A stretch of 64,000 nt of DNA from Enterobacter wuhouensis (GCF_004331265.1 NZ_SJOO01000010.1:62001-126000); one strand, 5' to 3'; shown: positions 33,423 to 42,673, counted from the first letter of the stretch. Program-made: numbers and translations. Notes: generated by a model not told the origin, from the sequence alone.

Positions 33423-34394
33423 TTAACGATCGCGCTGAACGGCGATGTGGGCAAGACCAATTAGCGCCTCGCGCCACGGGCTGTCGGGAATAACCTGAAG
33501 TGCTTCGATGGCTTTGTCGGCCTCTTCCTCGGCACGCTGACGCGTCCATTCCAACGATCCGCAGATAGCCATTGTTTCCAGTACAGGTTCCAGAAGATGC
33601 CGACCATTTCCCTGTTCGATCGCTTCGCGGATCATTTTCGCCTGTTCAGGCGTGCCGTTGCGCATGGCATGGAGCAACGGCAGGGTCGGTTTACCTTCGT
33701 TCAGGTCATCGCCAACGTTTTTACCGAGCGTTTCGCCATCGGCGCTGTAATCCAGCAGGTCATCAATCAGCTGGAACGCGGTGCCAAGGTAGCGGCCATA
33801 ATCCTGCAGCCCTTTTTCCTGCGCTTCCGTACAGCCTGCCAGGATGCCAGAACATTGCGCAGCCGCTTCAAACAGGCGCGCGGTCTTGCTGTAGATGACG
33901 CGCATGTAATTTTCTTCCGTGATGTCCGGGTCGTTGACGTTCATCAGCTGGAGGACTTCGCCTTCCGCGATCACGTTTACGGCTTCAGACATCACTTCGA
34001 GCACTTTCAGCGAGCCCAGGCTGGTCATCATCTGGAAGGCGCGGGTATAGATAAAATCCCCGACCAGAACGCTGGCTGCGTTACCGAAGGCGGCATTGGC
34101 CGTGGCTTTCCCGCGACGCATGTCTGATTCATCCACAACGTCATCGTGCAGAAGCGTCGCAGTATGAATAAATTCGATCAGGGCAGCGATCGTGACGTGG
34201 GCATTTCCCTGATAGCCAATGGCGCGGGCGGCCAGAATGGCAATCATCGGGCGAATGCGTTTACCGCCGCCGCTGACGATGTAATAGCCCAACTGATTGA
34301 TCAGCTGAACGTCAGAGTTGAGTTGCTCCAGGATTGCTGCATTCACACCCGCCATATCTTGCGCGGTTAACTCGTTGATTTTTTCTAAATTCAT
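33423..34394 (-). CDS. ispB: Octaprenyl diphosphate synthase
   Basis: A 323-residue trans-prenyltransferase that makes the C40 side chain of ubiquinone and menaquinone. The first aspartate-rich motif is seen in LLHDDVVDESDMRRGK near residue 84 and the second in FQLIDDLLDYSAD near residue 210. It diverges from rplU across about 255 bases, which must hold both promoters and contain no other gene that I can see. Confidence 0.97.
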   Translation of the reverse strand: MNLEKINELTAQDMAGVNAAILEQLNSDVQLINQLGYYIVSGGGKRIRPMIAILAARAIGYQGNAHVTIAALIEFIHTATLLHDDVVDESDMRRGKATANAAFGNAASVLVGDFIYTRAFQMMTSLGSLKVLEVMSEAVNVIAEGEVLQLMNVNDPDITEENYMRVIYSKTARLFEAAAQCSGILAGCTEAQEKGLQDYGRYLGTAFQLIDDLLDYSADGETLGKNVGDDLNEGKPTLPLLHAMRNGTPEQAKMIREAIEQGNGRHLLEPVLETMAICGSLEWTRQRAEEEADKAIEALQVIPDSPWREALIGLAHIAVQRDR

Positions 34395-34651
34395 CGCAAA
34401 AGCCGGGCTTTTTATCCTGTTTATCCCACACGATGTGGGTTCACAATGGGGTTGGGTTTATCAATAGTATTGCTGATTGTACTGAAAAAACCGCGCAGAT
34501 AAACGTTACCGTACGTGTTGTGTTTTTTTTCTTCATGTATTGACGGTAGCACTTGTCAAAGGCTCGCGTTTTGCGTAATATTCGCGCCCTATTGTGAATA
34601 TTTATAGCGCACTCTGATTCATACGAGGACGTGCGCGGAAGCGGAGTTTAT

Positions 34652-34963
34652 ATGTACGCGGTTTTCCAAAGTGGTGGTAAACAACACCGAGTAAGCGAAG
34701 GTCAGACCATTCGCCTGGAAAAGCTGGACATCGCAACTGGCGAAGCTGTTGAGTTCGCTGAAGTTCTGATGATCGCAAACGGTGAAGAAGTCAAAATCGG
34801 CGTTCCTTTCGTTGATGGCGGCGTTATCAAAGCTGAAGTTGTTGCTCATGGTCGTGGCGAGAAAGTTAAAATCGTTAAGTTTCGTCGTCGTAAACACTAC
34901 CGTAAGCAGCAGGGCCACCGTCAGTGGTTCACTGATGTGAAAATTACTGGCATCAGCGCCTAA
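34652..34963 (+). CDS. rplU: 50S ribosomal protein L21
   Basis: A 103-residue ribosomal protein binding 23S rRNA. The sequence MYAVFQSGGKQHRV to WFTDVKITGI is nearly that of E. coli. The start at 34652 follows GCGGAG; an in-frame upstream extension was rejected by length. It begins the rplU-rpmA-yhbE-obgE cluster. Confidence 0.98.
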   Translation: MYAVFQSGGKQHRVSEGQTIRLEKLDIATGEAVEFAEVLMIANGEEVKIGVPFVDGGVIKAEVVAHGRGEKVKIVKFRRRKHYRKQQGHRQWFTDVKITGISA

Positions 34964-34982
34964 GACCTGAGGAGAGATTTAA

Positions 34983-35240
34983 ATGGCACATAAAAAGGCT
35001 GGCGGCTCCACACGTAACGGTCGCGATTCAGAAGCTAAACGCCTTGGCGTTAAGCGTTTCGGTGGCGAATCCGTTCTGGCGGGTAGCATCATCGTTCGTC
35101 AACGTGGTACCAAATTCCACGCTGGCAACAACGTAGGTTGCGGTCGTGACCACACTCTGTTTGCTAAAGCAGACGGTAAAGTGAAATTTGAAGTTAAAGG
35201 CCCGAACAACCGTAAATACATCAGCATCGTTGCTGAGTAA
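34983..35240 (+). CDS. rpmA: 50S ribosomal protein L27
   Basis: An 85-residue ribosomal protein whose N-terminus (MAHKKAGGSTRNGRDS) reaches the peptidyl transferase centre. A GAGGAGAG ribosome site precedes it. It lies 19 bases after rplU and is followed by a strong terminator, which probably limits readthrough into yhbE and obgE. Confidence 0.98.
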   Translation: MAHKKAGGSTRNGRDSEAKRLGVKRFGGESVLAGSIIVRQRGTKFHAGNNVGCGRDHTLFAKADGKVKFEVKGPNNRKYISIVAE

Positions 35241-35265
35241 GGTTTTCTCGGTCCGGTAACGGATT

Positions 35266-35295
35266 AAAGCCCCGCAACACGTTGCGGGGCTTTTT
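35266..35295 (+). terminator. Terminator after rpmA
   Basis: AAAGCCCCGCAAC and GTTGCGGGGCTTTTT form a near-perfect GC-rich stem ending in a T run. Confidence 0.88.
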
Positions 35296-35335
35296 ACATT
35301 GGAAACCCGGAAAATTTTCTGTAGGGAAAACGGGC

Positions 35336-36304
35336 ATGAAGCAGCAGGCCGGCATTGGTATTCTTTTGGCGATCACCACCGCGATGTGCTGGGGTGCACT
35401 GCCAATTGCAATGAAGCAGGTACTGGAAGTGATGGAGCCACCAACGGTGGTGTTTTATCGCTTTCTGATGGCAAGCATTGGCCTCGGTGCCATTCTGGCC
35501 GTCAAAGGTAAGCTGCCACCGCTGCGCATCTTCCGCAAACCGCGATGGCTGGTATTGCTGGCAATCGCGACGGGCGGTTTGTTCGGTAACTTCATCCTGT
35601 TCAGCTCTTCCCTGCAGTACCTTAGCCCTACGGCGTCGCAGGTGATTGGTCAACTCTCACCGGTCGGTATGATGGTGGCCAGCGTCTTTATCCTGAAGGA
35701 GAAGATGCGCGGGACGCAGATTGTCGGGGCGAGCATGCTGCTTTGTGGCCTGGTGATGTTCTTCAACACCAGCCTCGTGGAAATTTTTACCCGCCTGACG
35801 GATTACACCTGGGGTGTGATTTTCGGTGTGGGTGCAGCAACGGTCTGGGTGTGTTACGGCGTCGCGCAAAAGGTGTTATTGCGTCGTCTGGCCTCACAGC
35901 AGATCCTCCTTTTGCTGTACACTTTGTGTACAATAGCATTATTGCCACTAGCAAAGCCGGGTGTGATTACCCAGCTTAGCGACTGGCAGCTGGCGTGCCT
36001 CATTTTTTGTGGGCTTAATACGCTGGTCGGTTATGGCGCGCTGGCCGAAGCAATGGCGCGCTGGCAGGCAGCGCAGGTGAGCGCGTTAATCACGCTGACG
36101 CCGCTGTTTACCCTGTTATTTTCAGATTTGTTATCAATGGCCTGGCCCGATGTTTTCGTCAGACCGATGCTCAACCTGTTGGGCTATCTCGGTGCGTTTG
36201 TCGTGGTTGCGGGCGCGATGTATTCCGCCATTGGCCATCGTCTTTGGGGGCGTTGGCGCAAAAATGAAGCGGTCGTAGTAGAAGTCCCCCGCTCAGGCGA
36301 ATGA
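35336..36304 (+). CDS. yhbE: EamA/DMT-family transporter YhbE
   Basis: A 322-residue inner-membrane protein of the drug/metabolite transporter superfamily with two EamA repeats and about ten membrane segments; substrate unknown. The start at 35336 (MKQQAGIGILL) gives the E. coli length. The C-terminal tail after the last membrane segment is diverged (VVVEVPRSGE). It lies between rpmA and obgE, 15 bases before obgE, so the two are probably cotranscribed. Confidence 0.93.
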   Translation: MKQQAGIGILLAITTAMCWGALPIAMKQVLEVMEPPTVVFYRFLMASIGLGAILAVKGKLPPLRIFRKPRWLVLLAIATGGLFGNFILFSSSLQYLSPTASQVIGQLSPVGMMVASVFILKEKMRGTQIVGASMLLCGLVMFFNTSLVEIFTRLTDYTWGVIFGVGAATVWVCYGVAQKVLLRRLASQQILLLLYTLCTIALLPLAKPGVITQLSDWQLACLIFCGLNTLVGYGALAEAMARWQAAQVSALITLTPLFTLLFSDLLSMAWPDVFVRPMLNLLGYLGAFVVVAGAMYSAIGHRLWGRWRKNEAVVVEVPRSGE

Positions 36305-36319
36305 GTTACGGAGAGTAAA

Positions 36320-37495
36320 ATGAAGTTTGTTGATGAAGCTACGATTCTGGTCGTAGCAGGTGATGGCGGTAACGGCTGTGTAAGCTTCCGTCGTGAAAAA
36401 TATATTCCTCGTGGCGGCCCTGACGGCGGCGACGGTGGTGACGGCGGCGACGTGTGGCTGGAGGCGGATGAGAACCTCAACACGCTGATCGACTACCGTT
36501 TTGAAAAATCTTTCCGTGCTGAGCGTGGCCAGAACGGCCAGAGCCGTGACTGTACCGGCAAACGGGGTAAGGACGTCAACATTAAGGTTCCGGTCGGTAC
36601 GCGTGTCATCGATCAGGGTACGGGCGAAACTATGGGTGATATGACCAAACACGGTCAGCGCCTGCTGGTTGCGAAAGGGGGGTGGCACGGTCTGGGTAAC
36701 AGCCGTTTCAAATCATCCGTAAACCGTGCTCCGCGTCAGAAAACCATGGGTACGCCGGGCGATACGCGCGAGCTGCAGCTGGAGCTGATGCTGCTGGCTG
36801 ACGTGGGTATGCTGGGTATGCCGAACGCCGGTAAATCAACATTTATCCGTGCGGTATCAGCCGCCAAGCCAAAAGTGGCGGATTATCCGTTTACCACGCT
36901 GGTGCCAAGCCTGGGCGTTGTCCGTATGGACCATGAAAAGAGCTTCGTCGTCGCTGATATCCCAGGTTTGATCGAGGGCGCAGCGGAAGGCGCTGGTCTC
37001 GGTATTCGCTTCCTGAAGCACCTTGAGCGCTGCCGCGTGCTGCTGCACATTGTTGATATTAATCCAATCGACGAATCCGATCCGGTTGAAAACGCCCGTA
37101 TCATCGTGGGTGAACTGGAAAAATACAGCGAAAAACTCGCCGGTAAGCCGCGCTGGCTGGTCTTTAACAAGATCGACCTGATGGACAAAGCGGAAGCCGA
37201 AGCGAAAGCGAAAGCGATTGCTGAAGCAATGGGTTGGGAAGATAAATACTACCTGATCTCTGCGGCAAGCCAGGTTGGCGTGAAAGATCTTTGCTGGGAT
37301 GTGATGACCTTTATCATCGAAAACCCAATCGTTCAGGCGGAAGAAGCGAAACAGCCTGAAAAAGTTGAATTCATGTGGGATGACTACCACCGCCAGCAGC
37401 TCGAAGAGCTGGAAGCGGAAGAAGATGATGAAGACTGGGACGATGACTGGGATGAAGACGACGAAGAAGGCGTCGAGTTCATCTACAAGCATTAA
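36320..37495 (+). CDS. obgE: Obg-family GTPase ObgE
   Basis: A 391-residue GTPase that binds the 50S subunit and affects ribosome maturation, chromosome segregation and persistence. The glycine-rich Obg domain fills residues 1-158; the G1 motif GMPNAGKST is near residue 165, G3 DIPGLIEGA near 213, and NKID further on. The C-terminus is strongly acidic (runs of Asp and Glu), as in E. coli. A terminator follows at once. Confidence 0.98.
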   Translation: MKFVDEATILVVAGDGGNGCVSFRREKYIPRGGPDGGDGGDGGDVWLEADENLNTLIDYRFEKSFRAERGQNGQSRDCTGKRGKDVNIKVPVGTRVIDQGTGETMGDMTKHGQRLLVAKGGWHGLGNSRFKSSVNRAPRQKTMGTPGDTRELQLELMLLADVGMLGMPNAGKSTFIRAVSAAKPKVADYPFTTLVPSLGVVRMDHEKSFVVADIPGLIEGAAEGAGLGIRFLKHLERCRVLLHIVDINPIDESDPVENARIIVGELEKYSEKLAGKPRWLVFNKIDLMDKAEAEAKAKAIAEAMGWEDKYYLISAASQVGVKDLCWDVMTFIIENPIVQAEEAKQPEKVEFMWDDYHRQQLEELEAEEDDEDWDDDWDEDDEEGVEFIYKH

Positions 37496-37506
37496 TTCCT
37501 GCAAGA

Positions 37507-37531
37507 AGCCCCTGTTAAGGGGCTTTTTTTT
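37507..37531 (+). terminator. Terminator after obgE
   Basis: AGCCCC (37507-37512) and GGGGCT (37519-37524) with a TGTTAA loop and a run of eight T. It lies directly against the end of the convergent pmrB. Confidence 0.85.
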
Positions 37532-38573
37532 AACCTAACGTCGACGGTAACCAGCAGCTGGCAATTAAACCGCCTTCTGCGGCATTCTCCAGCGTCAGTT
37601 TGCCGTGATGAAGCTGCACAATGCGTTGCACAATGCTCAGCCCTAGGCCGCTTCCGCCGTAGCGCTGATCGAGCCGGCGGAAAGGCTCGGTGATGGACTG
37701 ACGGTGCGCTTCGTCAATGCCCGGGCCCTGATCGATGACGCTAACCTCTGTCCCGCCGTCCCGCTCGGTCAGCGTCACTTCAATCGTGGTTCCCGCAGGG
37801 CTATAGCGTCCGGCATTTTCCAGCAGATTACGCAGCATCAGGCGCAGAAGCACCGCATCACCCTGAACCGTCAGCGGGCTTTTGGCGGGCCAAATGACCG
37901 TGTGCTCTTTAGCTTCATGCTCAAGGCCGAGAGGGGTGATGATATTGTCTGTCCAGCTGACGGTATCGTAGTGGCCGCTGGCCATCGCTTGCCCGGCTCG
38001 CGCCAGCATGAGCAGCTGTTCAACGGTGTGCATCAGCTGATCGATGCGGCTGATTAACGGAGTAGCCTGTGCCGAACCCGACTGCGCCATGAGTTCCAGA
38101 TGCAGCCTGATCCCGGCGAGAGGCGTCCGAAGCTCGTGGGCAGCGTCTGCGGTAAAGAGACGCTCCTGCTGAATGGTGTGATCCAGCCGCGCGAGGAGCT
38201 GGTTCAGAGAGGTGGTGACCGCGCCAATCTCCTCCATGTCGGAATACATAGGCAGCGGCGTCAGGTTGTCCGCAGAACGGTTCGCCAGGCTGACGCGCAG
38301 TTTATTCAAAGGGCGGGTTATCCAGGTCACCGCCCAGAAAGAGAAGAAGAGCGTAAAGCCCACCATCACCAGGGAAGGCACCAGCAGAGAGGCAATCGCC
38401 TCGCGGATCTCTTTCTCGACGTGATTGTTACGGGCTTTCGCAGACAGCGTTTCGCTGACCAGAAAGCCAATCTGCTCCCGGCTTTCGTGCCACAGCCACA
38501 CGACGCTAATCAGCTGAAAAAAGAGAAGAATAACCGCCAGCAACACCATCAATCGCCGACGCATACTGTTCAT
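37530..38573 (-). CDS. pmrB: Sensor histidine kinase PmrB (BasS)
   Basis: A 347-residue sensor kinase of the PmrAB system, which in relatives senses Fe(III), Al(III) and mild acid and switches on lipid A modification and polymyxin resistance. Two membrane segments (about 8-28 and 64-84) flank a short periplasmic loop carrying two ExxE metal motifs, at residues 30-33 (ESRE) and 55-58 (EIRE), as in Salmonella PmrB. The phosphorylated histidine is His146 in AAHELRTPLAG, and the ATPase boxes are GSGLGLSIV and the N box LLENAGRYSP. It overlaps pmrA by four bases (ATGA). Here it follows dacB and pmrA, with no eptA next to it. Confidence 0.9.
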   Translation of the reverse strand: MNSMRRRLMVLLAVILLFFQLISVVWLWHESREQIGFLVSETLSAKARNNHVEKEIREAIASLLVPSLVMVGFTLFFSFWAVTWITRPLNKLRVSLANRSADNLTPLPMYSDMEEIGAVTTSLNQLLARLDHTIQQERLFTADAAHELRTPLAGIRLHLELMAQSGSAQATPLISRIDQLMHTVEQLLMLARAGQAMASGHYDTVSWTDNIITPLGLEHEAKEHTVIWPAKSPLTVQGDAVLLRLMLRNLLENAGRYSPAGTTIEVTLTERDGGTEVSVIDQGPGIDEAHRQSITEPFRRLDQRYGGSGLGLSIVQRIVQLHHGKLTLENAAEGGLIASCWLPSTLG

Positions 38574-39232
38574 TTCTGGCTCTCCAGGCGGTAGCCAACG
38601 CCACGGACGGTTTTAATACGATCCTTGCCGAGCTTGCGGCGCAGATTGTGAATGTGGACTTCAAGGGTGTTAGAGCCCGGATCGTCCTGCCAGGAGTAGA
38701 TATCCTGCTGCAGCGTTTCGCGGTGTACGGTTTGTCCGCTGCGCATGATGAGGCGCGTAAGCAGTGCAAACTCTTTAGGCGTGACTTCAACCGGTTGGGA
38801 TTGGCGCAGCACCTGCTGGGTTTGCAGATTCAGCGTAATATCGCCGTCGGTCAGCAGATTGTCGCTATGCCCCTGATAGCGGCGGATCAGCGCCCGCACG
38901 CGTGCCTGCAGCTCCGCAAGCGCAAAGGGTTTCACCAGGTAGTCATCCGCACCGGAATCGAGGCCATTAATGCGGTCTTCGATGGCATCGCGGGCGGTAA
39001 GGATCAGCACCGGATTTTCCACACCGCGGCGACGCCACTGGCTCAGCAGCGTAGCGCCGTCTTTATCCGGCAGGCCTAAATCGAGGATCACCAGGCTGTA
39101 TTCGCCGCTTTGGATCAGCGCGTCCGCTTCTGCCGCCGTTGCGGCACAGTCGAGAGCATATCCCTCATTGGCTAAAGCCAGCGCCAGCCCTTCCTGTAAT
39201 AACAGATCGTCTTCAACTATGAGCAGTTTCAT
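38570..39232 (-). CDS. pmrA: Response regulator PmrA (BasR)
   Basis: A 220-residue OmpR-type regulator. The acidic pocket and phospho-Asp are seen in VEDDLLLQEG and LVILDLGLPDKDG (Asp51). The C-terminal winged helix ends with TVRGVGYRLE. It starts two bases after the dacB stop and has no clear ribosome site of its own, so translation may be coupled to dacB. Its stop overlaps the pmrB start. E. coli has this pair next to eptA at another place on the chromosome. Confidence 0.92.
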   Translation of the reverse strand: MKLLIVEDDLLLQEGLALALANEGYALDCAATAAEADALIQSGEYSLVILDLGLPDKDGATLLSQWRRRGVENPVLILTARDAIEDRINGLDSGADDYLVKPFALAELQARVRALIRRYQGHSDNLLTDGDITLNLQTQQVLRQSQPVEVTPKEFALLTRLIMRSGQTVHRETLQQDIYSWQDDPGSNTLEVHIHNLRRKLGKDRIKTVRGVGYRLESQK

Positions 39233-39234
39233 CG

Positions 39235-40668
39235 CTAGTTATTCTGGTAGATGTCCTTATAAAGCCTGCTTTCGAAACGTACCAGCGGGATACGACGATT
39301 ACGCTGGTCGGCCGGTTCGACGGCATAGCCGGAAAGATACTGCACGAATGCCATGCGTTGTCCGCTGGCGGTCGTGATAAAGCCTGCAAGGTTGTATACG
39401 CCCTGCAGTGAACCGGTTTTCGCCGACACTTTGCCATCCACTCCGGCGGCGTGAAGTCCTGCACGGTATTGAAGTGAACCGTCGTGCCCGGCAAGCGGCA
39501 GCATCGTAATAAAGTTTAGCTCAGTGTCATGTTGTGCAATGTACTGAAGCACTTGCATCATCGTTGCTGGGGAGATCAAATTATGACGCGATAATCCGGA
39601 CCCATCGACGGCGATGGTATTACCAAGATCGATCCCCGCCTGCTGGCGAAGGATCTGACGTACGGCATCTGAACCCGCGCGCCACGTACCCGGGACGCCG
39701 AAACGGGCGTGACCAATCATGCGAAACACCGTATCAGCAATCATGTTATCTGACTTTTTCAGCATAATCTTAAGCAGATCGTGCAGTGGAGCCGATTGTT
39801 TGGTCGCAATAACGTTACCGGGCTGATTGACCTGGGTCTGACGGAGCAGGGTGCCGGAATAGGTTATTCCAGCCTGTTTCAGCTCGTCTTTGAGAATGGC
39901 GCCAGCATAGCCCGCGCCATCCTGTATGGCGAAGGCCAGCGGCAGCGGATCGGCACGCTGCGTCAGGCAGCCGGTGAGCGTGAACCGATTAAGATCGCCT
40001 GGCACCACGTCCAGCTCGCAATATTGCGCATCCGGGGAACCTTTCGCCAGCGTGCGAACCTGGCTGAACATCGTGACCGGGTAGTAAGACGCCACGCGGA
40101 TAAATGCTAAATCATCCGGTTTCGGTGCGCTGTACAGCGAGACGGAAAAGCAGTTACGGTCAACGATAGCGGCGGCAGGCGGGGCGCTAAAGCACTGCGT
40201 CATATCGTTCCACGGCCAGCCGGGGGCTTTGTCATGGCTGGCAAAGATAGAGGTGTCGATCAGCACGTTGCCATCAATTTTCTGCACGCCAGATTTTTTC
40301 AGCACCGCCACCATGTTGCGGATATCCTGGCGCTTAAAGGTCGGATCGCCGCCAAAGCGGGCGATAAGATCGCCTTTCAGTTCGCCATCTGCCACGTTGC
40401 CTTTTGTCTCAAGGGTGGTGGTAAAACGAAAATCCGGCCCGAGCTGAAGCAGCGCGGCGAGCGCAGTGATCACCTTCTGGGTACTGGCAGGCAGCGCCAT
40501 CTGTTGACTGTGATAGTCAATCTCTGGCGACTGCGCGCCAACCTTCTGCACCATCAGCGCAAGGTTAGCACCCGCGGGCAGCTGATTAATGTATTCATCA
40601 ACATTCGCAGCCTGGACGGTGAACGTTATACTGGTAGTCAATCCGATGATAAAACTGGAAAATCGCAT
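39235..40668 (-). CDS. dacB: D-alanyl-D-alanine carboxypeptidase/endopeptidase PBP4
   Basis: A 477-residue periplasmic penicillin-binding protein, the same length as in E. coli. A signal peptide of about 20 residues ends at FTVQA. The active-site motifs are Ser62-x-x-Lys65 (ASTQK), SDN near residue 307 (KKSDNMIAD), and KTG near residue 417 (AKTGSLQG), with the extra PBP4-type insertion domain between the first two. It diverges from greA. The pmrAB genes follow with a gap of two bases, so the three look like one operon. Confidence 0.97.
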   Translation of the reverse strand: MRFSSFIIGLTTSITFTVQAANVDEYINQLPAGANLALMVQKVGAQSPEIDYHSQQMALPASTQKVITALAALLQLGPDFRFTTTLETKGNVADGELKGDLIARFGGDPTFKRQDIRNMVAVLKKSGVQKIDGNVLIDTSIFASHDKAPGWPWNDMTQCFSAPPAAAIVDRNCFSVSLYSAPKPDDLAFIRVASYYPVTMFSQVRTLAKGSPDAQYCELDVVPGDLNRFTLTGCLTQRADPLPLAFAIQDGAGYAGAILKDELKQAGITYSGTLLRQTQVNQPGNVIATKQSAPLHDLLKIMLKKSDNMIADTVFRMIGHARFGVPGTWRAGSDAVRQILRQQAGIDLGNTIAVDGSGLSRHNLISPATMMQVLQYIAQHDTELNFITMLPLAGHDGSLQYRAGLHAAGVDGKVSAKTGSLQGVYNLAGFITTASGQRMAFVQYLSGYAVEPADQRNRRIPLVRFESRLYKDIYQNN

Positions 40669-40787
40669 AATCTCGCGCTAACAACCCGAAAACAAACCGT
40701 CATACTACGGTGCATGGCACTGCAAAGTAAACGATGACCCATAGTGAACTTCGCGGTAAAATGCATATCAAAATGAAAATTGCTGCT

Positions 40788-40823
40788 GGCCTGGGGCTCC
40801 GCTCCCGGGTCGGTTTTCTTTTT
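40788..40823 (+). promoter_or_regulatory. Terminator-like hairpin in the greA leader (GraL-like)
   Basis: In the leader of greA, CCTGGG (40790-40795) pairs with CCCGGG (40804-40809), followed by a T-rich run TCGGTTTTCTTTTTG. In E. coli early termination in the greA leader makes the GraL small RNAs. The same layout is seen here, well before the greA ribosome site. The 5' end cannot be placed from sequence alone. Confidence 0.6.
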
Positions 40824-40895
40824 GCTTCTTGCCCGCTCATGGGGGCAGGAGCAGGGAACACTGCTCCCAACAGGAATGTTTAAGAGGTATAACAA

Positions 40896-41372
40896 ATGCA
40901 AGCTATTCCGATGACCTTACGTGGTGCCGAAAAACTGCGCGAAGAGCTGGATTTCCTGAAATCCGTGCGTCGTCCTGAAATCATCGCCGCTATCGCGGAT
41001 GCGCGTGAGCATGGCGACTTGAAAGAGAATGCTGAATATCACGCCGCGCGTGAGCAGCAGGGCTTCTGTGAAGGGCGTATTAAAGATATCGAAGCAAAGC
41101 TGTCCAATGCGCAGGTTATCGATATCACCAAGATGCCAAACAATGGCCGCGTGATCTTTGGCTCTACCGTCAGCGTGTTGAACCTGGACAACGATGAAGA
41201 GCAAACTTATCGCATCGTGGGTGATGATGAGGCTGACTTTAAGCAGAACCTGATTTCGGTGAACTCCCCGATTGCTCGTGGCCTGATTGGCAAAGAGCAG
41301 GATGATGTGGTCATGATTCGCACCCCAGGCGGTGAAGTGGAATACGAAATTACGAAGGTTGAATATCTGTAA
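40896..41372 (+). CDS. greA: Transcription elongation factor GreA
   Basis: A 158-residue factor that enters the RNA polymerase secondary channel and stimulates cleavage of backtracked RNA. The coiled-coil tip with the catalytic acidic pair lies in ADAREHGDLKENAEYHAAR near residues 37-55. An AAGAGG ribosome site precedes the ATG. Upstream is a leader of over 100 bases with an attenuator-like hairpin. A terminator lies at 41416. Confidence 0.98.
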   Translation: MQAIPMTLRGAEKLREELDFLKSVRRPEIIAAIADAREHGDLKENAEYHAAREQQGFCEGRIKDIEAKLSNAQVIDITKMPNNGRVIFGSTVSVLNLDNDEEQTYRIVGDDEADFKQNLISVNSPIARGLIGKEQDDVVMIRTPGGEVEYEITKVEYL

Positions 41373-41415
41373 TTCGCTTCTCCGCTAAGATGTTGATACA
41401 TTGTAAAGAAAAGAA

Positions 41416-41437
41416 AAAGGCCGCATAGCGGCCTTTT
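41416..41437 (+). terminator. Bidirectional terminator between greA and yhbY
   Basis: AAAGGCCGC (41416-41424) and GCGGCCTTT (41428-41436) with a CAT loop; A run before and T run after, so it can serve both convergent genes. Confidence 0.85.
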
Positions 41438-41523
41438 ATCAACTCAAGGAGCGTGGCATTTTGCTCACCTGCTGACAGAAATCCCTCGTTTTACACAGAA
41501 AATGTGTGCAATTCAGGATATCC

Positions 41524-41817
41524 TTAGCGTGGCAGCGAGATTTTGCGCTCTTTAGATGGGCGATAGAGCACCAGCGTTTTACCGATGACCTGTACGTTAC
41601 AGGCGCCGGTTTCGCGCACGATGGCTTCCACGATCAGGTTTTTAGTGTCTCTGTCTTCAGAGGCGATTTTCACCTTGATCAGCTCGTGGTGTTCCAGCGC
41701 TTGTTCAATCTCGGCAAGCACCCCTTCGGTCAAACCATTGTTGCCAAGCATAACTACAGGCTTGAGCGGATGTGCCAGACCTTTGAGGTGCTGTTTTTGT
41801 TTAGTACTCAGATTCAT
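41524..41817 (-). CDS. yhbY: Ribosome assembly RNA-binding protein YhbY
   Basis: A 97-residue CRM-domain protein that associates with pre-50S particles. The CRM GNNG loop is seen in PVVMLGNNGLTEGVL. The start at 41817 (MNLSTKQKQHLKGL) gives the E. coli length. It diverges from rlmE, a 23S rRNA methyltransferase, so the pair fits 50S assembly. Confidence 0.96.
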   Translation of the reverse strand: MNLSTKQKQHLKGLAHPLKPVVMLGNNGLTEGVLAEIEQALEHHELIKVKIASEDRDTKNLIVEAIVRETGACNVQVIGKTLVLYRPSKERKISLPR

Positions 41818-41944
41818 CGTATATTTTTGCTTACGTTGGGATTGAAAACGGTTCATTCTACCGCCATCTCCCTTATATCGCCAAATAGCAGCGTAGAAAT
41901 TTACGTCAAAGGTAGGCAACGATGAACCCGGACGGAAAAGTTAA

Positions 41945-42571
41945 ATGACAGGTAAAAAGCGTTCTGCCAGTTCCAGCCGCTGGCTTCAGGAACACTTTAG
42001 CGATAAATATGTTCTGCAGGCGCAGAAAAAGGGGTTACGTTCCCGCGCCTGGTTTAAACTTGATGAAATACAGCAAAGTGACAAACTTTTTAAGCCGGGG
42101 ATGACGGTTGTCGACCTCGGTGCCGCGCCTGGCGGATGGTCCCAGTATGCGGTAACGCAGATCGGCGGCGCGGGTCGAATCATTGCATGCGATCTTTTAC
42201 CGATGGATCCCATTGTCGGTGTCGACTTCCTTCAGGGCGATTTTCGTGATGAATTAGTGCTGAAAGCGTTACTTGAACGTGTGGGTGACAGTAAGGTCCA
42301 GGTTGTCATGTCTGATATGGCACCAAATATGTGCGGAACACCTGCGGTGGATATCCCCCGCGGCATGTATTTGGTGGAGCTAGCGTTAGAAATGTGTCGT
42401 GATGTACTAGCGCCTGGTGGTAGTTTTGTTGTGAAGGTGTTTCAGGGCGAAGGTTTCGAGGAGTACCTTAAGGAAATTCGCTCCCTGTTTGCGAAGGTCA
42501 AAGTTCGTAAGCCGGACTCTTCCCGGGCGCGTTCCCGTGAAGTGTATATTGTAGCGACCGGGCGAAAATGA
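41945..42571 (+). CDS. rlmE: 23S rRNA 2'-O-ribose U2552 methyltransferase
   Basis: A 208-residue FtsJ-type SAM methyltransferase that modifies U2552 in the A loop late in 50S assembly. The SAM site VVDLGAAPGGWSQYA is near residue 57 and the catalytic aspartate region VVMSDMAPN near residue 121. E. coli has 209 residues. It lies about 100 bases before ftsH and in E. coli is cotranscribed with it as a heat-shock unit. Confidence 0.97.
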   Translation: MTGKKRSASSSRWLQEHFSDKYVLQAQKKGLRSRAWFKLDEIQQSDKLFKPGMTVVDLGAAPGGWSQYAVTQIGGAGRIIACDLLPMDPIVGVDFLQGDFRDELVLKALLERVGDSKVQVVMSDMAPNMCGTPAVDIPRGMYLVELALEMCRDVLAPGGSFVVKVFQGEGFEEYLKEIRSLFAKVKVRKPDSSRARSREVYIVATGRK

Positions 42572-42673
42572 TAACCGGTAGATTTCAGGCGAAAGTTTGA
42601 ATGAAACTGGATATAGAGTATCCTGACGCTGTTTTTAACACAGTTGTAATGTGAGGTTAATCCCTTGAGTGAC

